Assembly: GCA_036567205.1 (NCBI GenBank)
Contig: DATCVA010000010.1
Span: 1-11,974 of the forward strand
Length of the DNA: 11,974 nt
Origin: DATCVA01 sp036567205
GTDB taxonomy: Bacteria; Pseudomonadota; Gammaproteobacteria; Burkholderiales; Burkholderiaceae_B
Reading direction: 5' to 3'
Shown: piece after piece, positions 6,481 through 11,974 of the stretch
Layout: each line of letters opens with the position of its first letter
Numbering within the stretch: position 1 is the stretch's first letter
Notes under the pieces: model-generated
Told to the model about the DNA's origin: nothing
Database searches by the model: none
Seen by the model: only the letters and a program-made list of their open reading frames with translations
Translations under genes and position numbers: made by a program

Positions 6481-6551
6481 CACGAAGGCGAGCGCAGACA
6501 GTACATTTGGTACGGCAAGCGAAACCGACGCAGTTCACGGCTGATTTAAAG
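6481..6551 (+). repeat. Dispersed intergenic repeat, copy 1
   Basis: This 71-nt segment fills most of the 99-nt gap between the convergent SYLF and dsbC genes, ending 9 nt from the dsbC stop codon. It matches the minus strand of 10292-10361: a hand alignment gives 57 identical positions in about 73 columns, with identical blocks CACGAAGG, ACAGTACATT, GGTACGGC, CCGAC, CAGTTCACGG and TGATTTA. It also looks internally repetitive: GGCGAGCGCAGACAGTACA and, 27 nt on, GGCAAGCGAAACCGACGCAG-TTCA are similar half-units. Function unknown; it could be a REP-like element or a transcript 3' end. Confidence 0.75.
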
Positions 6552-6560
6552 ATGGAGTTA

Positions 6561-7349
6561 TTACTTAGCGACTACCTTGACGCTGGCCAGCTTCTGGTTA
6601 AGCGCATCAAGGGGCAAGGCGCCGTTTACGCGACTGCCATCCGCAAAGATAATCGCCGGGGTCCCCTGTACCATCAATTTCCTTCCCAGTTTCAACAGCT
6701 CGTCCACGGGCGTCTCGCACTTGGCCTCTGGGGGCGTTTTGCCTTCTATCATCCAATTTCGCCAGGTTGCAGCCTGATCTTTGGCACACCATATATTGCG
6801 GGCTTTTACTTCAGAATCCGGCGATAAGATCGGGAACAAAAGCGTATAAACAGTCGTGTTATCGATTTGCTCCAGAGTCTTGTGAAGCATTTTGCAGTAA
6901 CCGCAGTTCGGGTCTTCAAACACGGCCAGTTTGCGCGCGCCGTTGCCTTTGACCTGCTTGATCGCCAAATGCAGCGGCAACGCATCGAACGATATTTCGG
7001 CCAGTTTTGCCAGACGCTCTTCGGTTAAATCGCGGCGCGTCTTAGCGTCGATCAAACTGCCCTGTAATATGTAATCGACCTTGGCATCGGTGTACAAAAT
7101 ATCGCTGCCAAGCTGTACCTCATAAAGACCGCTAAAGGGCGTAGGTTTGACCGCAGTCACCTTGATCCTTTCAAAACGGCTTTCAAATAGCGCCTTGATT
7201 GAACTTAACACGCTCGCGCCTTGCTCTGTGGAAGTCGTCGCCACCTGAGAAGCCGCCGTCGACTGAGCCTGCGACGTCCCTACAAAAACCAGACTGCTTA
7301 AGCCGCTAAACAGCAAAGCTGCCAGCAATCTTGAAAAACCCGAAACCAT
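6561..7349 (-). CDS. dsbC: Thiol:disulfide interchange protein DsbC
   Basis: A 262-aa periplasmic disulfide isomerase, which rearranges wrong disulfides and is kept reduced by DsbD. A signal peptide (about 1-28, ending SQA) leads to an N-terminal dimerisation domain (about 45-120, LYEVQLGSDILYTDAKVDYI) and a thioredoxin-fold domain with the active site CGYC (149-152), in FEDPNCGYCKMLH, and the cis-proline loop GTPAI (Thr230-Pro231). Cys188 and Cys211 are placed like the structural disulfide of E. coli DsbC. AGGAG lies 6 nt before the ATG at 7349; an in-frame TTG eight codons upstream overlaps the previous stop and is rejected. A 20-nt gap separates it from the monooxygenase gene, so it is the last gene of the apaG operon. 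Confidence 0.95.
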   Translation of the reverse strand: MVSGFSRLLAALLFSGLSSLVFVGTSQAQSTAASQVATTSTEQGASVLSSIKALFESRFERIKVTAVKPTPFSGLYEVQLGSDILYTDAKVDYILQGSLIDAKTRRDLTEERLAKLAEISFDALPLHLAIKQVKGNGARKLAVFEDPNCGYCKMLHKTLEQIDNTTVYTLLFPILSPDSEVKARNIWCAKDQAATWRNWMIEGKTPPEAKCETPVDELLKLGRKLMVQGTPAIIFADGSRVNGALPLDALNQKLASVKVVAK

Positions 7350-7369
7350 AAATACTCCTGTTGACGGCT

Positions 7370-8563
7370 TCAATCGCCGGATGCCCCGGCAATTAAACGT
7401 CGCTTAATAAACGGCATGCGGTCAATAACCTGCATGCCCAGATTGCGAGCGAACATAAACGGCACAGCCTGCGATGTGAACAGGCGATGCAGCCCGTCGG
7501 TGGCTAAACGCATGCCCAATACCGGTTCTGCACGCGCACGACGATAACGTTGCAATACCCGCATATCTCCCACGTGCCGGTACGCTTCTTTATTGACCAG
7601 CACACGAATCAGTTCGTCGACATCGCCCAACCCCAGATTAAGCCCTTGCCCCGCCAATGGATGGACACGATGCGCAGCGTCACCAACCAGTGCCACACCG
7701 TGCGCGACCATGGCGCTTTGCTCAAGAAACAACGGGAACCCGTGCAAAGAGCTGCGCACTTGCAGCCGGCCGAGCCGGCCAGTACTGGCATGCAACAAGC
7801 GGGTTTCCAATGCCGCGTTGCGCTCCGCCTGGGGCAACGCCTGCAGCTCATCGGCCAAATGCCGCGGCATGGACCAAACCATCGATACTTGATGGCCATC
7901 GGATGTATCCGGTAAAGGCAAGAGCGCCAAAACACCATCCGACGTAAACCACTGCATCGCAATATTCTGGTGAAAGTGTTCGCTGGTCAAATGCGTGACC
8001 AGGCCTGTATCGCCATAAGGGGTGGATTTCAAGTTAATGCCAGAGGCCTCGCGTACCGGTGAACGAGCGCCATCGGCCCCCACAAGCAGTTCCGCTTTCA
8101 GCCTGCGGCCCGACTCGGTTATGACCGTCGATGAACCGGCCGCGCCGGACGGCGGCTCGATCTGGCTAAGCTTCTCGGTATGCCAGCTGATTCCAAATAC
8201 CTGAACAGCTTGCTGCAAGACCCGCTCGAGTTCACTGGACTCAACGATCCAGGCCAGCGTCGGCTGCGCCGCTTGCCATGCCTGCAATGTAACGTGACCG
8301 CTGGCATCGCCATAAATCTCCATCGCTTCAACCGGGGTGATACGTGCTTCGTCCAACATATTCCAGACGCCCAGTTGAGTCAAAAACCGCTGACTGGAGG
8401 GAGAAATGGCATACACCCTGGGACAATACGCATCGGCCTGCGCCGGCTCGGGCACTTGCCGCGGCCCGACCAGGGTCACATTAAGCCTGGCTTTCGTCAT
8501 GCCCAACGCAGCCGCTAGCCCGACAATGCCGCTACCGCAAACAACGATTGAATCTTTACTCAT
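7370..8563 (-). CDS. UbiH/UbiF/VisC/COQ6-family FAD-dependent hydroxylase
   Basis: A 397-aa FAD monooxygenase of the family that hydroxylates the ring of ubiquinone precursors at the inner membrane using O2 and NAD(P)H. It has the Rossmann dinucleotide motif VVCGSGIVGLAAAL (GxGxxG at 10-15), the DG motif VGADGARSPVR (161-171) and the FAD ribityl-binding GDAAHRVHPLAGQGLNLGL (294-312, GD at 294-295). Its length is typical. The start ATG overlaps the mltA stop as ATGA, which implies translational coupling, and dsbC follows after 20 nt. Which ring position it modifies (C5, C6 or a broad-range enzyme such as UbiM or UbiL) cannot be decided here, so no symbol is given; ubiH is the usual annotation in related genomes. 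Confidence 0.9.
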   Translation of the reverse strand: MSKDSIVVCGSGIVGLAAALGMTKARLNVTLVGPRQVPEPAQADAYCPRVYAISPSSQRFLTQLGVWNMLDEARITPVEAMEIYGDASGHVTLQAWQAAQPTLAWIVESSELERVLQQAVQVFGISWHTEKLSQIEPPSGAAGSSTVITESGRRLKAELLVGADGARSPVREASGINLKSTPYGDTGLVTHLTSEHFHQNIAMQWFTSDGVLALLPLPDTSDGHQVSMVWSMPRHLADELQALPQAERNAALETRLLHASTGRLGRLQVRSSLHGFPLFLEQSAMVAHGVALVGDAAHRVHPLAGQGLNLGLGDVDELIRVLVNKEAYRHVGDMRVLQRYRRARAEPVLGMRLATDGLHRLFTSQAVPFMFARNLGMQVIDRMPFIKRRLIAGASGD

Positions 8564-9846
8564 CTTGCTGATGGCGCACCGGCTTTTTTAGGCCATAACA
8601 CCCACATCTGACCTTGCTGCTTCATGCGCCCGGCCTGCGCTCCGGCATCGTCGCCAAACCCCCAGTAATAGTCAGTACGTGCGGCGCCGCGGATCGCCGC
8701 TCCGGTATCTTGCGCAAACACAAGCCGCTGCAAGGGCTTGCTGGACCCCGGGTACGTAGAGCTTAAAAACACCGGTGTCCCCAACGGTACAAATGAAGTA
8801 TCGACCGCAATTGAGCGCTGCCCGATGAGCGGAATACTATAAGCCCCTTTGGGACCCAGCTCGGGATCAATCACAGCTTCCTCGCTAAAAAACACCATGG
8901 CCGTATTGGCGTTAAGCATTTCCTGCACCCGGGACGGATTGTTTTTAGCCCATGCTTTGATATTTTGCATAGAGGCCTGGGCCAACGGAATTTCCCCCTT
9001 GTCGGCCAGCCATTTACCTATGGACGCATACGGCCGGCCATTGTGATCGGCATAAGCCAGACGTATGGTTTCGCCGCCGGGCAGCAGGGCGCGGCCCGAT
9101 CCCTGTATTTGTAAAAAAAACGCTTCAACAGGATCATTGGCCCATACCACTACCGGAGGCTGCTTAGCCGAACTGGCAATTTCAGCACGTGTATCGTATG
9201 GCACCACCCGCTTGCCCACCAATTTTCCACGAACCCGTTTGCCCGCCAGTTCCGGGTACACCGTACCCAGGTCAATCGTAAGCAAGTCATCGGGCGCAGA
9301 ATACAAAGGCCATTGATACTCACCCCCACGTGTACGGGAAGCACGTATTAACGGCTCGTAGTAACCAGTAACGGTATTTTGGGCGGGGCGGCCCGCGGCA
9401 TCAAGCACCCGCCATGGCTGTAAATGCGTTTGCAAAAACTGGCGCACGTCGGCCGTATTGGGATTGACGGTGGGTATGCCCGACTGCAAGACCGCGGCAC
9501 AAACCGGCTGCCAGTCCTTCGGCGTTGCGCGCGCCTGCATATTCAGCGAACCCGAAACCGGCCTCATGAGACCCTTGCAGTTATTGACAAAACCCTTCCA
9601 GGCCAAATGCAGATCGTCTGTGGACCAGCCAGGCAAAGCAGACCAATTAACCGCCTGAAACTTCCCTGCCAGCGCCCGCGGCTTCGTATCGGGCATTGAG
9701 CTAAGGCCGGGCACGCGTAAAGGCTGCTCGGCAATATTTTCTACTTTACCGGGTTGGGTGGAAACACCCTGCTCTGGTTCCGGAGGAACGCTGCTGCACG
9801 CAGCCAAAAGCGCCAGTAATCCAGACGAAATCAAAATTCTTTTCAT
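8560..9846 (-). CDS. mltA: Membrane-bound lytic murein transglycosylase A (MltA)
   Basis: A 428-aa lipoprotein that cleaves the MurNAc-GlcNAc bond of peptidoglycan to give 1,6-anhydro products. The signal MKRILISSGLLALLAACSSV ends in lipobox LAAC with Cys17 lipidated. The MltA domain covers roughly 120-345, with VTGYYEPLIRASRTR, YPLYS-like QWPLYSAP, FFLQIQGSGRALLPGGETIRL and YASIGKWLADKGEI. The C-terminal 3D domain has VFAQDTGAAIRGAARTDYYW and GFGDDAG; Asp380 of AQDTG is the predicted catalytic acid, with Asp392 and Asp399/400 the other conserved aspartates. It is longer than E. coli MltA (365 aa). The start is the ATG at 9846; a TTG two codons upstream is less likely. The ribosome binding site is weak. 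It lies 23 nt after apaG and overlaps the next gene by 4 nt. Confidence 0.95.
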   Translation of the reverse strand: MKRILISSGLLALLAACSSVPPEPEQGVSTQPGKVENIAEQPLRVPGLSSMPDTKPRALAGKFQAVNWSALPGWSTDDLHLAWKGFVNNCKGLMRPVSGSLNMQARATPKDWQPVCAAVLQSGIPTVNPNTADVRQFLQTHLQPWRVLDAAGRPAQNTVTGYYEPLIRASRTRGGEYQWPLYSAPDDLLTIDLGTVYPELAGKRVRGKLVGKRVVPYDTRAEIASSAKQPPVVVWANDPVEAFFLQIQGSGRALLPGGETIRLAYADHNGRPYASIGKWLADKGEIPLAQASMQNIKAWAKNNPSRVQEMLNANTAMVFFSEEAVIDPELGPKGAYSIPLIGQRSIAVDTSFVPLGTPVFLSSTYPGSSKPLQRLVFAQDTGAAIRGAARTDYYWGFGDDAGAQAGRMKQQGQMWVLWPKKAGAPSAR

Positions 9847-9869
9847 AACCAACCAATAGCCGATGCAAG

Positions 9870-10244
9870 TTAGTGTAGGGTACGCGGCATTGCCAGGACA
9901 AACTCATCGATGGTGACCTCGAACGGAATGCCATTATCGCCGACACAATGATAAGTGCCCCGCATCGTACCTATAGGCGTCGGCAACGGGCAACCACTGG
10001 TGTATTCAAATGTTTCACCCGGGCCTAATAACGGCTGCTGCCCCACCACCCCCAGGCCACGCACTTCCTGAGTGTTCTCCTGCCCATCGGTGATGATCCA
10101 GTGGCGGCTGATGACCTGTGCCGCGTGCTCGCCGTTATTGGTAATACGCACAGTGTACGCAAACACAAACTGCTGTTCGGACGGTTCAGATTGATCTGGC
10201 AGGTACTGCGGCGTTACGGTAACAGTTAGGTCATAAGGCTTCAT
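9870..10244 (-). CDS. apaG: ApaG (Co2+/Mg2+ efflux-associated protein)
   Basis: A 124-aa protein of a single fibronectin-III-like beta-sandwich domain, nearly the same length as E. coli ApaG (125 aa). Typical family sequence includes FVFAYTVRITNNG, SRHWIITDGQ, the GLGVVG loop (63-68) and YTSGCPLPTPIGTMRGTYHC. ApaG is linked genetically to Co2+ resistance and Mg2+ efflux, but its molecular role is not established. It is the first gene of the apaG-mltA-ubiH-like-dsbC operon, with GGA about 10 nt before the ATG. In enterobacteria apaG sits with rsmA and apaH; the arrangement next to mltA is the betaproteobacterial one, from memory. Confidence 0.95.
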   Translation of the reverse strand: MKPYDLTVTVTPQYLPDQSEPSEQQFVFAYTVRITNNGEHAAQVISRHWIITDGQENTQEVRGLGVVGQQPLLGPGETFEYTSGCPLPTPIGTMRGTYHCVGDNGIPFEVTIDEFVLAMPRTLH

Positions 10245-10269
10245 GAAGAGGTTCCAAATTAAATGATTC

Positions 10270-10307
10270 CACGGTATTTAAAAGGAATAAGCTCTAAATC
10301 AACCGTG
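10270..10307. repeat. Imperfect inverted repeat upstream of apaG
   Basis: CACGGT-ATTTA (10270-10280) faces TAAAT-CA-ACCGTG (10295-10307), eleven pairs interrupted by a two-base bulge with a 14-nt loop. The right arm is the end of the dispersed repeat copy, the left arm is outside it. It overlaps the candidate apaG promoter hexamers, so it could be an operator or a hairpin that forms on DNA or in a longer transcript. Confidence 0.4.
10275..10302 (-). promoter_or_regulatory. Candidate promoter for the apaG operon
   Basis: On the minus strand, TTGATT (10302-10297) and TAAATA (10280-10275) are spaced by 16 nt, about 31 nt upstream of the apaG ATG from the -10 end. The -35 hexamer lies in the conserved TTGATTTA edge of the dispersed repeat. 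Consensus fit is moderate and one other spacing (17 nt, AAATAC) is possible. Confidence 0.35.
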
Positions 10308-10361
10308 AACTGTGTCGGCGCAACAGCCGTACCAATGTACTGTGTGCGTTGCACCTTCGTG
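10292..10361 (-). repeat. Dispersed intergenic repeat, copy 2 (inverted)
   Basis: This 70-nt segment in the 205-nt divergent apaG/rpe gap matches copy 1 (6481-6551) in opposite orientation. The two copies bracket the whole apaG-mltA-ubiH-like-dsbC operon. Relative to copy 1 it differs mainly in a 7-8 nt variable stretch after GGTACGGC and by single-base indels, as expected of old members of a dispersed family and not of a recent duplication. Confidence 0.75.
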
Positions 10362-10368
10362 TTCGCAA

Positions 10369-10398
10369 TTGATTTGGAAATGGAATAACCTGCAATAA
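10369..10398 (+). promoter_or_regulatory. Candidate promoter for rpe
   Basis: TTGATT (10369-10374) is followed 18 nt later by CAATAA (10393-10398), or 19 nt later by AATAAT. The site is about 50 nt upstream of the rpe ATG and points toward rpe. The spacing is slightly long and the -10 is weak, so this is only a plausible placement. Confidence 0.35.
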
Positions 10399-10449
10399 TG
10401 GCACACTATTCTCGAATCTTCCCACGACCAACGGATTTAGTTTACGCCC

Positions 10450-11151
10450 ATGTCAACAGCACACCCTACCCGTATAGCCCCCAGCCTGCTTGCCGCCGAT
10501 TTTGCCCGCCTGGGTGAAGAAGTCCGCGACGTTGTGGCGGCTGGCGCCGACTGGATACATTTTGACGTCATGGACAACCATTACGTTCCCAATCTGACAA
10601 TGGGCCCCATGATATGCGAAGCCATACGCCCGCACACTGATGCGCCCATCGACGTGCATCTTATGGTTGAGCCGGTCGACGCCATTATCCCGCAATTTGC
10701 CAAGGCGGGCGCCAACATCATTACTTTCCACCCCGAAGCATCGCGCCATCCGGATCGCACCCTTGCCCTGATTAAAGAGCACGGCTGCCAGGCGGGCCTG
10801 GTTTTCAACCCCGCCACGTCGCTCGAGTGGATGGACTATGTAATGGATAAACTCGATATTGTGCTGCTAATGTCGGTCAACCCGGGCTTTGGCGGCCAAA
10901 GTTTTATTCCAGCCACGTTAGCCAAACTGCGCCAGGCACGAAAAAAAATCCAGGACTGGGAAAGCCAGGGCGGGCAGCGCATTGCCCTGGAAGTCGACGG
11001 AGGGGTCAAAGCGGATAATATCGCTGCCATTCGCGCGGCGGGGGCCGACACTTTCGTCGCCGGCTCGGCAATTTTTGGTCACAAAAATTATGAACAAATC
11101 ATAAGCAAAATGCGCGCCGAAATTCTGAACGGCGAAACTATTTCAATTTAG
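10450..11151 (+). CDS. rpe: Ribulose-phosphate 3-epimerase
   Basis: A 233-aa cytosolic TIM-barrel enzyme that interconverts D-ribulose 5-phosphate and D-xylulose 5-phosphate in the pentose phosphate pathway, or the Calvin cycle where present. Visible active-site elements are IAPSLLAADFARLG (9-22), HFDVMDNHYVPN (37-48) with metal ligand His37 and catalytic Asp39, VHLMV with His70, MSVNPGFGGQSF (141-152, phosphate and substrate loop) and EVDGG with the second catalytic Asp183. GSAIFG (about 205-211) closes the phosphate site. Length is normal. The ribosome binding site is poor, but the N-terminus fits the family. It lies 105 nt ahead of gph on the same strand. Confidence 0.97.
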   Translation: MSTAHPTRIAPSLLAADFARLGEEVRDVVAAGADWIHFDVMDNHYVPNLTMGPMICEAIRPHTDAPIDVHLMVEPVDAIIPQFAKAGANIITFHPEASRHPDRTLALIKEHGCQAGLVFNPATSLEWMDYVMDKLDIVLLMSVNPGFGGQSFIPATLAKLRQARKKIQDWESQGGQRIALEVDGGVKADNIAAIRAAGADTFVAGSAIFGHKNYEQIISKMRAEILNGETISI

Positions 11152-11159
11152 GCGGCCTC

Positions 11160-11221
11160 TGACCAAGTCTCCCGAGTCTGATGCGCCCTTGACGGGATGC
11201 AGCAGCCGGTCGACTTGATCA
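11160..11221. repeat. Inverted repeat between rpe and gph
   Basis: TGACCAAGTC (11160-11169) and GACTTGATCA (11212-11221) are inverted with nine of ten bases complementary, around a 42-nt interior. This fills much of the 105-nt rpe-gph spacer. A weak CCC-TTGAC-GGG stem sits inside. It could fold in the rpe-gph transcript; no T-run marks it as a terminator. Confidence 0.3.
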
Positions 11222-11256
11222 AAGGGCCCCTGGCACACTAACACCAGGATTTTTTC

Positions 11257-11922
11257 ATGCGTTTTACTGCTGCACTTATTGACCTGGACGGTACATTACT
11301 TGATACCATCCCCGACCTGGCCGATGCGGCCAACGCCATGCGCGCCGATATGGCCATGCCGCCGCTACCTCAAAACGTGATCGCCACCTACGTGGGCAAA
11401 GGCACAAAAAACCTGGTTATCCGCTCGCTTGCACACGAAGAACAACCGGCAACACCGGAACAAATCGAACAAGGACTAGGCTTGTTTGAAAAACACTACC
11501 ACCGGGTTAATGGCCTTAGGGCAACGCTGTACCCCGGCGTGCTGGAAGGCTTGAACGCCTTTAAAGAACAAGGCGTCAAACTGGCAATCGTCACTAACAA
11601 GCCCACCGAATTCACGCATCCACTGCTCGAACGCACAGGCCTGGCTCATTTTTTTGACCATATTGTCTGCGGCGACACTTGCGTCGAAAAAAAACCACAT
11701 CCCATGCCGTTTTTACATGCCTGCGATTTGTTGCAGATGCCCCCGTCCAAAGCCCTGGCAATCGGCGACTCCATTAACGACGCGCAAGCAGCACGAGCTG
11801 CGCAAATTACGGTTCTGGCCGTCCCCTACGGCTATAACGAGGGGCAAGACGTGCGAAATCTTGAAGTCGATGATATAGTTATGTCCATTGAAGCAGCCGC
11901 CCAATGGGCCAGTCTGCAATAA
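11257..11922 (+). CDS. gph: Phosphoglycolate phosphatase
   Basis: A 221-aa HAD-superfamily phosphatase that hydrolyses 2-phosphoglycolate, made by RuBisCO oxygenation or by repair of oxidised DNA ends. HAD motif I is IDLDGTLLDT (nucleophile Asp9, acid/base Asp11), motif II is IVTNKP (Thr113), motif III is Lys146 in EKKPHP, and motif IV is IGDSINDAQAA (Asp171, Asp175). The helical cap lies at about 16-90. AGGA is 7 nt before the ATG. The pairing rpe-gph is common in proteobacteria and in Alcaligenaceae often precedes the trp genes. The HAD call is certain; Gph specificity is supported by rpe linkage and the DTIPDLADAAN cap entry. Confidence 0.93.
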   Translation: MRFTAALIDLDGTLLDTIPDLADAANAMRADMAMPPLPQNVIATYVGKGTKNLVIRSLAHEEQPATPEQIEQGLGLFEKHYHRVNGLRATLYPGVLEGLNAFKEQGVKLAIVTNKPTEFTHPLLERTGLAHFFDHIVCGDTCVEKKPHPMPFLHACDLLQMPPSKALAIGDSINDAQAARAAQITVLAVPYGYNEGQDVRNLEVDDIVMSIEAAAQWASLQ

Positions 11923-11935
11923 CCAAGACCCAATA

Positions 11936-11974
11936 ATGACCATTGCTACCCAAATTTATTACGTTACGCCCCGC
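11936..11974 (+). CDS. Possible start of the next gene (cut by window edge)
   Basis: An ATG 13 nt after the gph stop opens a frame of 13 codons, MTIATQIYYVTPR, to the window end. In Bordetella I recall trpE after gph, but these residues do not resemble the TrpE N-terminus I know. There is only a weak AAGA as ribosome binding site. It is too short to identify and may not be the true start. Confidence 0.3.
   Translation, partial: MTIATQIYYVTPR

Noticed and set aside
1..11974. CRISPR array, tRNA/rRNA, insertion sequence or prophage
   Set aside because: No regularly spaced repeats, no cloverleaf-like or rRNA sequence, and no transposase, integrase or phage-like protein in any frame.

Overview
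The window looks like a chromosomal, core-genome stretch of a betaproteobacterium, most likely family Alcaligenaceae (Bordetella, Achromobacter, Pusillimonas and relatives). The basis is the block apaG-mltA-ubiH-type monooxygenase-dsbC placed divergently from rpe-gph, moderate-to-high GC, and family-typical protein sequences recognised from memory. No search was run. There is no phage, IS, CRISPR or RNA gene.

Layout. Positions 1-1006 (minus strand) hold a class II aldolase/adducin-family gene followed by the first 55 codons of what looks like a D-2-hydroxyacid dehydrogenase; together they suggest a small hydroxy/keto-acid catabolic operon. A perfect 12-bp palindrome sits upstream of it (1100-1124). 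Positions 1174-3151 (minus) hold a three-gene unit: a 63-aa YqaE/Pmp3 membrane protein, a LysR regulator starting 2 nt after it, and a TSUP (TauE/SafE) anion transporter with a TTG start. A good sigma70-type promoter precedes this unit. Positions 3244-5427 (minus) hold a 727-aa TonB-dependent receptor that closely resembles E. coli YncD/PqqU, the outer-membrane importer of pyrroloquinoline quinone. The 464-nt gap 5428-5891 has a strong plus-strand promoter, two tiny candidate ORFs with an excellent ribosome binding site and an ATGA overlap, and small hairpins. It leads into a SYLF-domain lipoprotein gene (5892-6461). Positions 6561-10244 (minus) hold the envelope and housekeeping operon apaG-mltA-ubiH-like-dsbC, with short gaps or a 4-nt overlap between genes. 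Positions 10450-11922 (plus) hold rpe and gph; the last 39 nt start another possible ORF.

Working together: DsbC (periplasmic disulfide isomerase), MltA (murein transglycosylase) and the SYLF lipoprotein act in the envelope; the UbiH-family enzyme acts in ubiquinone synthesis; Rpe feeds the pentose phosphate pathway or Calvin cycle, and Gph removes 2-phosphoglycolate. PqqU would scavenge PQQ for periplasmic quinoprotein dehydrogenases, which are not visible here.

The least expected structure is a roughly 70-bp dispersed repeat present twice in inverted orientation (6481-6551 and 10292-10361), bracketing the apaG-dsbC operon. I see no clearly novel multi-gene system. The best leads are this repeat, the PQQ receptor, the palindrome at 1100-1124 and the possible small-ORF pair at 5590-5804.
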